From Gordionus sp. m RMFG-2023 (taxonomy: Eukaryota; Nematomorpha; Gordioida; Chordodea; Parachordodidae): a stretch of DNA of 64,000 nt. The DNA is taken from positions 17,821,666 through 17,885,665 of the forward strand of contig NC_088778.1 in NCBI RefSeq assembly GCF_954871325.1, given 5' to 3'. Below the pieces are notes generated by a model. That model was given only the letters and a program-made list of their open reading frames with translations. It made no database searches and was not told the origin of the DNA. The translations under genes and the position numbers were made by a program. Each line of letters starts with the position of its first letter. The stretch's first letter is position 1. Below, in pieces: positions 48,481-59,678 of this stretch.

Positions 48481-49395
48481 ATTTTGATTCTACTTCTCTG
48501 CTATAAATTTACTGATATAGGAGGTACAGCATAAGAGATAGAGGTAAACAATTTTTTTAAAACCTAATTTATATATGACATCAGATATTTTATGGTACTC
48601 TAAATTTTAATTTAATTTAGTCATACCTGTTTTATATGCTAGTTACCATTTTTAAATAATTAACTAAGCAGCAATATTGTTTTTATTTATCATATACAGA
48701 TTCTTAAAGTACATGCTTATATTTTTTATATATTAAATTTAAATAATAGGTGTTCACTGGTTAGAGCAATATTTTGATTCTACTTCTCTGCTATAAATTT
48801 ACTGATATAAGAGGTACAGCATAAGAGATAAAGGTAAGCAATTTTTTTAAAACCTAATTTATATATGACATCAGATATTTTATGGTACTCTAAATTTTTA
48901 TTTAATTTAGTCATACCTGTTTTATAAGCTAGTTACCATTTTTAAATAATTAACTAAGCAGCAATATTGTTTTTATTTAGCATATACAGATTCTTAAAGT
49001 ACATGCTTATATTTTTTATATATTAAATTTAAATAATAGGTGTTCACTGGTTAGAGCAAAATTTTGATTCTACTTCTCTGCTATAAATTTACTGATATAG
49101 GAGGTACAGCATAAGAGATAAAGGTAAACAATTTTTTTAAAACCTAATTTATATATGACATCAGATATTTTATGGTACTCTAAATTTTAATTTAATTTAG
49201 TCATACCTGTTTTATATGCTAGTTACCATTTTTAAATAATTAACTAAGCAGCAATATTGTTTTTATTTATCATATACAGATTCTTAAAGTACATGCTTAT
49301 ATTTTTTATATATTTAAATATAAATAATAGGTGTTCACTGGTTAGAGCAAAATTTTGAATATACTTCTCTGCTATAAATTTACTGATATGGAATG
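48481..49395 (+). repeat. 290-bp direct repeat, three near-identical copies plus a diverged fourth
   Basis: Copies start at 48481, 48771 and 49061. A fourth starts at 49352 and diverges after the first ~35 bp but can still be followed to about 49540. Every copy has a segment (ACTGATAT...) ending in AAAG or AGAG followed by GTAAAC or GTAAGC, which resembles a splice donor. Only the fourth has an ATG there. The array may contain repeated promoters or repeated first exons for the transposase. Confidence 0.92.
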
Positions 49396-49821
49396 CACAG
49401 AAACAGAAAGTACAAAGGTAAACAATTTTTTTTTAAATCCAATAATTAAACATGAAATGCAGATATTTTATTTTATTCTAAATACTTTTTCATTTGAATT
49501 TAAATGTTATCTATTTTATAAGCTAATTTCTTTAGTTAATAGTAAATAGATTATATAATATATTACACAAAAATCTTACTTCATGATGAGAAACTTTAAT
49601 TCTATAGTAAGTTATGCAATGAACTATTAATTTAACATTGTATAAAGTCTGTTGACACCAATCTGTGGTATTAAGATGTTTTTAAATTTTTAGAGTTCTC
49701 AAGGAATTGTTAAATACTTGTCTTATTATTTTAGGGTATACCTCTGCCTAGTTCTCATGTAATGATATATAATATATATAATAAAGTGTGGTTTAATTAA
49801 ATATTCAAAACATATTTATAG

Positions 49822-52095
49822 ATGCTACATCTTGGAGCGATATTTTCTTCATATGCTTCATTATCTAGGACTATTGAAGAATTTGAGAATTCTAATTTTG
49901 TAAATGTCTATATAGCAAGGTCCTATCTACTAAAAGCACCATATCCTGTAGACGTTATTAATCTTTTTAAATATCGAAAAGTTTATTATTCTTGCAAATA
50001 TGGTGGCACAATTCAAAAAAGCAACTCCAAGGGTATCAGAAATTCCTCAACATTTCGCAAGAAGTGTTCCTTTAAATTTACATTATACCTTAAACATAAG
50101 GACACTGGACATTACTTAGAAATTGTGACCATGGTTGATGAGCACTGTAATCATGATTTAAGTATTATTATACATTATAATAAATTAATATAACTCATAT
50201 AAATAGATAGTATTACTTTCCAATCCTTACCTAAACAAAGAATGCTTTCTGTGGAGGAAAGGCAAATAGTTGAAAATTCGTTAAAACTAAAGGCAAACAA
50301 GCTAAAAATTCAGGAATCTCTTCTGAAAATGGGTAAAAAAATGACACTTAAAGATATACATAATGTCCAGACAAAAATTAATAAAACCAAGACCAATGAC
50401 TTAGCAAGTATTTTTGAACTATTAAAAAGAGATAAAGGAGCCATTGTTGAGGTTGCTGAAGAAAATGATGTATTGCTAGGTATTTTCTTTCAGGACAGGA
50501 TAATGCAACAAAATCTAAAAAGATTTCCTGAAGTTATGTTTGTAGATGCTACCTACAAATTAAATAATTATGGAATGCCTTTATTCATCACTTTGGTTGT
50601 TGATGGTAATGGTGAGTCACAAATCGTATCACTTTGGTTTGTACAAAGTGAGAGCTATAAGTGTGTCAAAACGATGTGTGATTATATGAAATTCCATAAT
50701 AATAACTTGGAAGATCTGGAGGTTATTGTTGCAGATAAAGATATGGCAGATAGACATGCCTTTTATGATAGTTTTCCTGGGGTGAGCATACATATCTGTA
50801 TATTTCATGCTCTTAGAATATTTAAGAGAGAAATTACAGTGGATAAAAGAAATATCACCTTATCTGAGGTTAAGATAGTACTGGATATATTACAAAAAAT
50901 GGTCTATAGCAAGACAGAGGATATATACAATGATCTATATTCAAAACTTATTGAATTAGACATGCCTCTAGTGTCATTATATTTTAATATTAATTGGCAC
51001 CATATCCGGAAAGAATGGGTGATATACTGGAGAAATGAGTCACCACATCTCCTCAATCTAACCAATAACCGGCTTGAATCATTAAATCAAAAGATAAAAA
51101 GAGTCGTTAACAAATATTCACCATTAAACGACCTTTTTTCAGATTTATCAACAGTGGTTGGTTCCCAGGCATATGAAAGGCAATTTAGAAATATAATGAG
51201 TGTAGAGAGGCAACAGATTGTAACATACGCATCATATACCCCAGAGCATGCATACTCCACTCTTTTAACCCCATATGCTTTCAAGATTGTTTTAAACGAA
51301 ATTTTGCTACATAATCAAATTCAAATATTCAATATGGATACTATTTTAAACCAAGGATTCATCTGCGAAAAAGGTGTTGAATTTAAGGTAACATTGGATT
51401 CTTGTACCTGTGGATTTTTGAAATGTATCAAGCTTCCTTGTCGCCATATATTAGCACTTCATGCTACATCAAAATTCGACATTTATCTTAGTCATCTTTG
51501 TGGTGAGAGATGGACTAAAAAATATACGCAACACATTATTAATGCCACCAGTAAACACATCACAATCATACCTAAATATCTCAAAACATGATACTATTCC
51601 TTTAACAAAAAATTTATCTATCAATGATAAATTTAAAAAGGTACAAAGAATATTGCTGCCCTTTTCAGGGTTAATGTCACACCTTCCTCAAGAAATCTTT
51701 GATATATTTCTTGAAAAATTAAAAAAACTTGAAGATATTGTCCAAGGAGGAAAATATTTTGATGTTTTGGAAGTGGATCAAATGATTTTTCCAAATCCAA
51801 TAGTTATGCCCAAATTTATTAACAGTCAACAAGGTATTGTTATTTTTTGTAAAATAATTTTTTAATATTAAATATAGATACAAATGTAATGATTCCAGTC
51901 ATAAAAACTACAATTATGACTGAGACTGAAATCAAAGATAATGACAAAACTTTGAAGAGGCTAAAAAGTATGAAAATGCCTCTCAAAATGAAAAAAAGAG
52001 GTAGGTATAGGCAATCCGACTTATCAGTGATAGGCCTTTCGAGGAAACAGAGGAAGTTTTCAGCAAGTAACAAAATTACATCTTATATAAAATAA
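49822..52095 (+). CDS. MULE transposase, multi-exon, one apparent frameshift
   Basis: The protein catalyses cut-and-paste transposition of the element. Exon A (49822-50161) encodes an N-terminal Cys/His DNA-binding domain of the FAR1/WRKY-GCM1/FLYWCH type: VYYSCKYGG, FRKKCSFKFTLYL and EHCNHDL. An intron at 50162-50206 (GT...AG, 45 bp) joins it to SLPKQRMLSVEER. The catalytic domain shows VMFVDATYKLN (first D), VIVADKDMADRHAF (second D) and NNRLESLNQKIK (E). A SWIM finger CTCGFLKCIKLPCRHILALH follows. The reading then shifts frame somewhere in 51530-51590. A second intron (51834-51877, 44 bp) leads to the C-terminal MPLKMKKRGRYRQSDLSVIG, the usual MULE tail, and a stop at 52095. A possible first exon is 49388-49417 (MECTETESTK), with a donor and a phase that fit. 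The three catalytic residues are all present. Confidence 0.9.
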
Positions 52096-52104
52096 TTTAA
52101 TAAA

Positions 52105-52915
52105 TCTAGACAAATCTCAACATAATAATCCTCTTATTAAAAATGCTATCTCCAGCACGATGTTGTCCTCAAGTAACAAAATTACATTTATTTAAGTTAA
52201 TTTTATATTTAAGGTAATAATATAATACCAAATAAAATGGGGTTCAAGTCACAACCTTGCAATACTCTTGCTAAAAATGCTATGTCAGGCCCGATTTTGT
52301 TGTCCTCAAGTAACAAAATTACATTTATATAAGTAAATTTTATATTTAAGGTAATAATATAATACCAAATAAAATGGGGTTCAAGTCACAACCTTGCAAT
52401 ACTCTTGCTAAAAATGCTATGTCAGGCCCGATTTTGTTGTCCTTAAGTAACAAAATTACATTTATATAAGTAAATTTTATATTTAAGGTAATAATATAAT
52501 ACCAAATAAAATGGGGTTCAAGTCACAACCTTGCAATACTCTTGCTAAAAATGCTATGTCAGGCCCGTTTTTGTTGTCCTCAAGTAACAAAATTACATTT
52601 ATATAAGTAAATTTTATATTTAAGGTAATAATATAATACCAAATAAAATGGGGTTCAAGTCAGAACCTTGCAATACTCTTGCTAAAAATGCTATGTTAGC
52701 CCGATTTTGTTGTCCTCAAGTAACAAAATTACATTTATATAAGTAAATTTTATATTTAAGGTAATAATATAATACCAAATAAAATGGGGTTCAAGTCACA
52801 ACCTTGCAATACTCTTGCTAAAAATGCTATGTCAGGCCCGATTTTGTTGTCCTCAAGTAACAAAATTACATTTATATAAGTAAATTTTATATTTTAGGTA
52901 ATAATATACCAAACA
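52105..52915 (+). repeat. 137-bp tandem repeat, about six copies, between transposase and OTU gene
   Basis: The marker TGCTATGTCAGGCCCG recurs at 52278, 52415, 52552, 52689 and 52825, with a first diverged unit near 52140. Units are nearly identical. Each includes CAAGTAACAAAATTACAT, which is almost the same as the last coding bases of the transposase gene (52063-52083). The array therefore seems to have grown from the 3' end of that gene. Confidence 0.93.
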
Positions 52916-53106
52916 ATATGGGACTGGATATGACAAAAGGTACAAGCACTGAACCCCTAACTTTAAAATTTGCTTTTGGTAGGTTGTAATATACACTAGT
53001 TACTATACATTTTATTTATTAAAAAAGGTCCATATTCTTCTAATAAGCAACAGAGGGGAAATACACGTATTCCATTTTTTAGTTTAAAATATATAATTTA
53101 TTTTAG

Positions 53107-53701
53107 TGAATAAACTTGTTCATAATTATCAACCTCTCAAGATTCCATTTGTTTTCCAGCCTACAACATCAGAATGGGAAAAATATCATTCTGATAAGTT
53201 AGGCATGACTTTGATTGTGTCGCAAAATACTCAAAATCAGAAATCATTAAGCTTGGGGGATCCTGATAAGGTTGATCCAATTATAGGTGATGGAAACTGT
53301 TTTTTCAGGTATTTTATTAATAACAACTTATAATTCTAAATATTATTTTAGATGTCTTAGCAAGGAAATCAGTAATGATGAGCAATATCATCAAATAATC
53401 AGGAGTGTTATGATATCCTTTATGGTTCAAGAAAAACATATAAATTTCTTTAGCGGATTCATAGGGGATAACACAATGGATTACATTGTGAAAAACAAAA
53501 TGGGTTGCAATGGCACGTGGGCCACAGATATTGAGATTTCCTGTGCAGCTACATTGCTTCAAACAAACATCTTCGTTTTTTATAATGACAAATGGCTTTT
53601 ATTTCATCCATTATTTAATTCCTGAAATAAATAAATTTATTGGTTGTATCTATATAAGAAATTTAAATTATCATTATAGTATAGTTTTATCCTGTAAATA
53701 A
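53107..53701 (+). CDS. OTU-domain cysteine protease-like protein carried by the MULE
   Basis: OTU proteases cleave ubiquitin or ubiquitin-like chains with a Cys-His-Asp site. Exon 1 (from a likely acceptor TTTTAG at 53101-53106 to 53308) ends in DPIIGDGNCFFR, the OTU D-G-N-C box with the catalytic Cys and its Asp. An intron at 53309-53351 (43 bp, GT...AG) joins to CLSKEISNDEQYHQIIRSVM. The following text is MDYIVKNKMGCNGTWATDIE and ISCAATLLQTNIFVFYNDKW, the W-x-x-x-x-E-I/L-x-A-x-A block of OTU domains. After one apparent frame change near 53600-53625, IYIRNLNYHYSIVL supplies the conserved N-x-x-H-Y with the catalytic His, ending at a stop near 53700. The start is unclear: the first codon may be split over an intron. 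It lies downstream of the transposase gene on the same strand. Role in transposition unknown. Confidence 0.85.
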
Positions 53702-55744
53702 TATATTATCAAATCATTTATAAATATATATGCCTGAGGCATTTTTTATATTTAAATAAAAAGTATTATCTAGTCAACTAATTGTATTTGTGCATAAAAG
53801 TATATTTGTAACCTATCATGTAAATAATATATTATTTATTTATACAAGTATTAGTCAATCAACCAATTTATTTAAAAAAAATAATTGCTTAAATCTTAAT
53901 ATCAGGTGGAAAACCAACATAATAGGCATAATTAGGTGGGGTCTATGCAATCCCAAGCTACACCACTATAAATGCTGAATAATCAAACAAAATTAAAAAT
54001 TATTTTGCAGATATACACTTTACCTACAAATATTAAGCTAAAATTTATACAAAAAAATAGATAATAATATTTTTTTATACAACTAGAGTATGTATAGCCC
54101 CTCACCCCTCTATGCTATAAAGGATTAAGTATTTTTTTCCTGTATTTATCATTTTAAATTATTTTATGAAAGGTAAAGAATAATTTTCTTGTCAGTTAGA
54201 ACAATATAATATTAAATATTAGAAAATTTGACTATTGGTCATAGTTATTAAATACAAATATCAGTATTTATCCATGTATAATAAATAAAATTTGAACAAA
54301 AAAGATTAATGCCTTAAAAGTTGTAGTTGTAGGAGGCTTATAATTTAAGAAACCAGATAAATATAAAAAAATGTTTTTAATTCTTATTTATTAAAAAAAA
54401 TATGAGTCTGAGATTAGGACAAGGCAATTAAAATTTTATAAATTAATATTTTTTGATTAAATATTAGGGTGTTTTAAAAAAAAATTGGGTTCAAATTATT
54501 TTTTAATTTGCAGATTATAAAACTAAAAATAAATTTTATGTCAAAATACATTAAAAAATTGTACCATATAAAACTTGTGAGTATATTTTTAGGAGTCTTT
54601 ATTTATATTTTTCATATTAAATATGGTTACAATTAATGGGCATAATCAAAAAAGTATTTATTCATATAGCTTTGATAAACCCATATACATATCAAAGTAT
54701 TTATATTCATATATAAACTATTTATAAACCCATATTCATATTTTTTAATGAGCAGTTTGTAAATTTGAATTGTTTGCTATAAGGGATTGTGTTGTGTATA
54801 TTAAGCTTTGGTTATTAAGTAGGTCTTCTTGAATGTCATTGTAACCTTTAAAAAAGGTGTATCTTTACGTTATATTAGTTATTTCCTAATTCTTACCAGA
54901 TTCCTAAATTTATGTCATCGTTATATTTTCAGAATTCAGCTAAAAAATTTTTTAATGATATTGATATTTGAAAATATGGCTAAGTTCATCTTATATTCCT
55001 CTTCATTATTACTCCTTAAGACTTCAATAAAAATACTTATAGGGATCTACAGTAATATTTAGATTATTAATATAAAATATTACCTTAATAGCTCAAGTAA
55101 ATAAAGATTATATTTAATAAAAATTGGAAGAATTAAAAACATCCTTTAATATTTTAAATATACGAAGTGTATTAAAAAATTAAAATATAGCAGGTGTGAT
55201 ATTTAATTTATTCACTAAAAAAATATAGCAGGTTTTATGTTTAGTTTTTTCACTAAATATCACAGGTGTTATGTTTAGTTTTTTCACTAAATATCACAGG
55301 TGTTATATGCAGTCACGGCCGCCTTACCCTGAATTCATAGTGGGGCGATTGCGATTTAGCCGCGATAAATACAAAATATAGTAAATATCATATCGCATTC
55401 ATAGTTACCGATCGCGCGATTGAGTCGCAAAAGCTAGTCGCCGCGATTTTTTCAAAACACAAATCATTTTGTATTTATCGCGAGATTTTGAAATAGTGCT
55501 TCGTTAAATACAGATTTTGGTGAATTTAGCTCAAAATTTTATTTAGCACTAAATTTAAAATAAAGGTTCGTGATATTTTTAATGAAATGATAGGGGAGAA
55601 TGATTGTAAAATATAGCATTTTAATTGAAAATATATTTATGACAATACATCAGATGTTACAGTTATTAATAAAGGTTCTGTAACACTAAATCTTAATGAT
55701 TCTGGTAATTAATATTCTCTAAAAACTTATATTATTTATATTTA

Positions 55745-56037
55745 AGAATCTATACCCAGTGTTGCATCTAGTTCTTATTATAAAAATCCTAAGAGAAAGA
55801 ATAATAATATGGGTAATTTATATTTTTTAATTTTTTGATAACTTTTAAATAGATGAATATAGGGACCTAATTAAATTTGAAAAAGAAAAATCATTATTAA
55901 CATTGGAATTGCTTAAAAATAAATCAACTGAATATGGAATATGTCTAATGTTGAAAGAAAAATTAGATGATTATACAAAACAGGAAAAAAAAGAATTAAC
56001 AACTAGAATATTTAATGTTATAAAAGATTTTAATTGA
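55745..56037 (+). pseudogene. Harbinger accessory (MADF/BESS- or Myb-like) protein, C-terminal exons
   Basis: SIPSVASSSYYKNPKRKNNN, then an inferred 40-bp intron (55813-55852, GT...AG), then DEYRDLIKFEKEKSLLTLEL and YGICLMLKEKLDDYTKQEKK to a stop at 56037. The end resembles the BESS-type helical tail of DNA-binding partners encoded by Harbinger elements. The DNA-binding N-terminus is missing. A diverged second copy of the exon-intron block lies at about 56190-56350 (YYKCPKRKFNDTG, again with an intron-like gap), so this segment was duplicated in tandem. Confidence 0.6.
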
Positions 56038-56499
56038 ATAAAATTATTTTGTATATATTTATGTTATTTGAAATAGACATTTTTTATGTATTTATATTAT
56101 TTGAAATAAATATTTTGTGAAATACATTGAATGATATAATTATTCCCAACAGTCCTACATTAATTAAGCTTGTGAGTTTGGTAATCAATAATATCTAAAA
56201 ATATATTATTTATAATGAAGGATCTTCTGTTGAATCTGGTAGTTAATATTATAAATGTCCTAAGAGAAAGTTTAATGACACTGGTAATTTATGTTTATTT
56301 GCTTTATAAAAATATTTTAAATAGATGAATTTAGAACATCTATATAACTTTTTTAGTGACATATTCCTACAAATATATTTAATGAGTTTAGACTATATTA
56401 ATAATAACTTTATTTTTATTATAATATATATAAAATACAAAACAAGATATTTATATAAAATATAAAACAAGATTTTTATATAAAATACAAAATAAATAT

Positions 56500-56705
56500 C
56501 TATAATATGGGATTTTTATATAAATATAAGCATAATAAATTTCTATTAAACTTTGCAATATTTGTTGCTGATTTAATTGATTGTGGTTTAAATAAATTTT
56601 CAGGGGGTGATTTTATTTTAGGATTAAAAGAAATAAATCTTTCCTTATCAATAATTATATTATGTAGTAATGTGCATGTTTTTATGCTTTCTTTTATTAA
56701 TATTA
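56500..56705 (-). pseudogene. PIF/Harbinger transposase C-terminal fragment
   Basis: The minus strand reads ILIKESIKTCTLLHNIIIDK followed by NPKIKSPPENLF and a stop at 56500-56502. C-x-x-L-H-N-x-(I/L)-I is the typical closing motif of DDE_Tnp_4 Harbinger nucleases. The catalytic domain has been deleted. An overlapping plus-strand open frame (56507-56716) is a shadow. Confidence 0.6.
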
Positions 56706-57018
56706 AGATTATTTAATCTCCTCCTCTTCAATATTATTTTGTATAAGATAAATAATATGGCGGCTCTCATTTTGTGAATTAATATAATCGCTTAGCACTA
56801 TGAATGTAAATCGCTGCGATCGATCCAGCTGATCAGTCGCTGCGAAATCGCGGCTTAAATCGCGATCGCAATCGCTCTCACTATGAATTCAGGGTTAAAT
56901 AGTTAATGAATGCGCGTTACATAAAATTTAAACATATTACTATTTAATAACCAAATATATAATATTTTAATTTATTAATTCCTATAATATAACATATAAA
57001 AAATATTTTTCTGGATAA

Positions 57019-57075
57019 TATATTAAAGTGGCTGTTTTTAAAAATCTGCTAAATCATCGAGCCGTTAACAGCATA
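57019..57075. mobile_element. Family A MITE end fragment
   Basis: GGCTGTTTTTAAAAATCTGC followed by AAATCATCGAGCCGTTAACA resembles the right end of the MITEs at 62294 and 63611. Only the terminal ~55 bp are recognisable. Confidence 0.45.
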
Positions 57076-57079
57076 AGGA

Positions 57080-59678
57080 GAAGCACTACATAGATTGAAA
57101 GAATGTTAGCCTTTCTTATTAGACATGGGGGTGCACTGCTGAAATTATTAGCTCAATTCCAAAGGATATTAAAATTTTAATTATAAATTGTTAATACGTT
57201 CCTTAATTATATTTTTCCCCATTATTTGATAAACCCTATTTTTTTTTGTAAATTTATATATATGCAATAATTCTTAAGAATATTTTTGTAATTTGTATAT
57301 CAAATTTCAAATGTTTAAAAAATTAATACTTCTTTTACAAAGTTCTTTTTCGAGATGTTTAGTTTATGAATACGCCTATACATTATACATTTAATATTTA
57401 AAATTAATTTATATTTGAATTTGTTATTAAAAATTTCTAAGTCACTAGGCTTAATAAATCTATGTAACTTAATATATTCTTAAATGCTCTTGAAATAATC
57501 TTTATGAAAAAATTTAATCCCCCCCCCCTCCCCACCCACTGCACTAATTCCTACGTACGTAAGGAAATTTGATAGATTACTAGGGTTATGCCAAATAATG
57601 TTTAGAATAATATGAGTTATAAGTTCAAATTAGCGACATTCATAACAATCAGTAAAATTTAAAAAACTGTTTAGTCAATCTAATCTATAATTGTCACTTT
57701 ATAAATTATAATATTTCATAATGCTTCCTTTAATTGATTTTGCAGATCTTCCTTGGAAATTTATAATATCTGTTGGAATCTTCTTCGCTATTAGGTTTTC
57801 TTTTCCTGTTTTTGAAATTTTATTTAATTGATTCTTATGTTTTCTTATCTTTTGTTTATTTTAAATATTTTTTATGATATACAATTTTATTAGCAATATA
57901 TGATTTTGCCAGGAAAGTATTAATTTTTCTCATATTTCATAGGAAATGAGACACTCATTTGAGTAAACGGCTCCAATCTTTATTCATAATATTTTCCCTT
58001 ATATTATGAAGCAAATTTATTATTAAATGCTTTTTATTGTAAAAGTAAAAATATATTTATTTTGTGTTTTAAATAGTAGTATGTTAAATGAATTTAAAGC
58101 ATAATAGATTAGTTACTTTGAAATAATAACTAATATTCAAATTATAGTCAAATAACAGACAATCTAAGTTTTGTCAGATATCTCCTTTAGCACTTAATTA
58201 TTTAATTGATACAAATAATTATTATTAATATACATTAAATTTGGTATTTCAATAAACACCTAATCTGTATTTTTTATTGGGACTTTAAATAAAATGCTTT
58301 TTTGATATACATTAAATTTGATATTGTAATGAATACATAATTTGTGTTTTTTATAAAATGATTTTTTCACTTTTGTTTTCATAGTATTTCACAAAAGTAA
58401 ATAAGAAAAAGAATCACAAAAACTAAAGTAACTAGAAAAGTTATATATATACCCAATTTTTTTTGAAGTTATATAAATCTAATTAAATAGTAAGGCAAAC
58501 TTTAGACTAGAAGAAATAAAAAAACTGATTTGAACTACATTTTAAAAAATAAGAATTCATCAATTGGTCTTAGTCTAAAACTGATAGGACTGGATATTTG
58601 GCCTTCATTGCATATAAGCTACTTATAATTCATAACAGAAATTCAATCTCCTTGCTCTTGTGGTCCTAAAAGTGCCTATCTTATAAAAAATATCTTTTTA
58701 TTAATTACCATGATTATAACATACTTCTAAATTCCATGCTAAATCAAATATAAATCTTACACTCCATTGGAAATTTGAAGATCTTGTATATATTATTTTA
58801 AGATATCAAGATGCCCCCCCCCTTGTCATTCCATGTCAAATCAAACACTTTTCAGTGGAATCCTTTCATTTACAGGCATAATATATATGTTCTAGACTCA
58901 ATCACAAATTGAAAATTGTATGAAAGTATATTTAGAGCAAAGCATTAGAATCTATTATAAAACATCTTAAACGTATAAAGCATGATGATATTAACCCTCT
59001 ATTGCGTACATCATATTTGAATACACATACCATAAAAAAGGAATAAATTTTAATATAAAACTTTCTATAGTTTAATACACATGATGTATAATAGATACAC
59101 ATATATTTTATTTATTTCTATAGTTAATTTTGTCAAATTGAAAGACAGCTATTAATATAAAAATTCTAAAATACATAGTTTACAACTTTCGAATAGTTGC
59201 ATTTTTTCCATTTTATAAATTATGTCATTTCTCTTACAAATTTTTAAGGAACAGGAAGTTAAAAATCCTATTAAAGGTAAAAGAAATGTTTTATATATGA
59301 ATAGATTGTTATATTCATTAGTAGTATTTAAACGTGTACCCAGATACATAATGTGCACAAATGCAATGTGAATTTGGGCTTTTTTTAATATTATTAAATG
59401 TTCTTTATTTGATATCTATAGTCAAAATGTAAGTGGTTCATAAGATGAGGAAATTCTTGATTCAAGAGCAGATGTTGATTCTAGTGGAAATGCGTTATTT
59501 TAACTATTGGTATCACTACATTCCAATTTTAAATTATATTTTGTTAATTGGTTTTGTGGTATAGAACTTCAAGTATTACTCGCCCAAAAGGGAGTATTGC
59601 TACAGCGAGAGCTAATAGAATTTATAATTGCCAGTTTCCAACTGAAAAAGAATGTTAAAAGATGGAACGTATACACGC
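57080..59678. other. AT-rich region without recognised genes
   Basis: Only short open frames with no domain are present. Homopolymer-C runs occur at 57521 and 58815. The open frame at 59507-59731 runs into the arm of the next element and is not supported as a gene. Confidence 0.45.

Larger units (their letters stand above)
48309..55320 (+). mobile_element. MULE (Mutator-like) transposon with an OTU protease gene
   Basis: TIRs start GGCCATGACTGTATATAACA (left) and, inverted, GGCCGTGACTGCATATAACA (right). Each arm then carries two or three copies of a 34-bp unit containing CACCTGTGATATTTAGTG. The arms are roughly 110-150 bp. The 9-bp target duplication GCCTTAAAT is intact on the left (48300-48308). 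On the right it is present but split by a Harbinger element (GCCTTA at 55321-55326, the rest at 56895-56900). Inside are a triplicated 290-bp segment, the transposase gene, a 137-bp satellite, an OTU protease gene and ~1.5 kb of AT-rich sequence (53705-55160) without genes. All genes read left to right. The element is almost whole, with two apparent frame changes. Confidence 0.95.
55327..56894. mobile_element. PIF/Harbinger transposon inserted in the MULE target duplication
   Basis: The left end CCCTGAATTCATAGTGGGGC and right end CACTATGAATTCAGGG are inverted, followed inwards by GCGATTGCGATT and other CGCGAT-rich motifs. TTA flanks both sides (55324-55326, 56895-56897). Inside, a MADF/Myb-type accessory gene fragment reads on the plus strand and the transposase C-terminus on the minus strand, tail to tail, the usual two-gene plan of this superfamily. 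At 1567 bp it is an internally deleted copy. Confidence 0.93.

Noticed and set aside
44801-56995. The ~67-bp blocks at both ends of a 12-kb segment as LTRs of one large element
   Set aside because: They lack TG...CA ends, primer site and duplication, and lie at different distances from the independently delimited elements between them.
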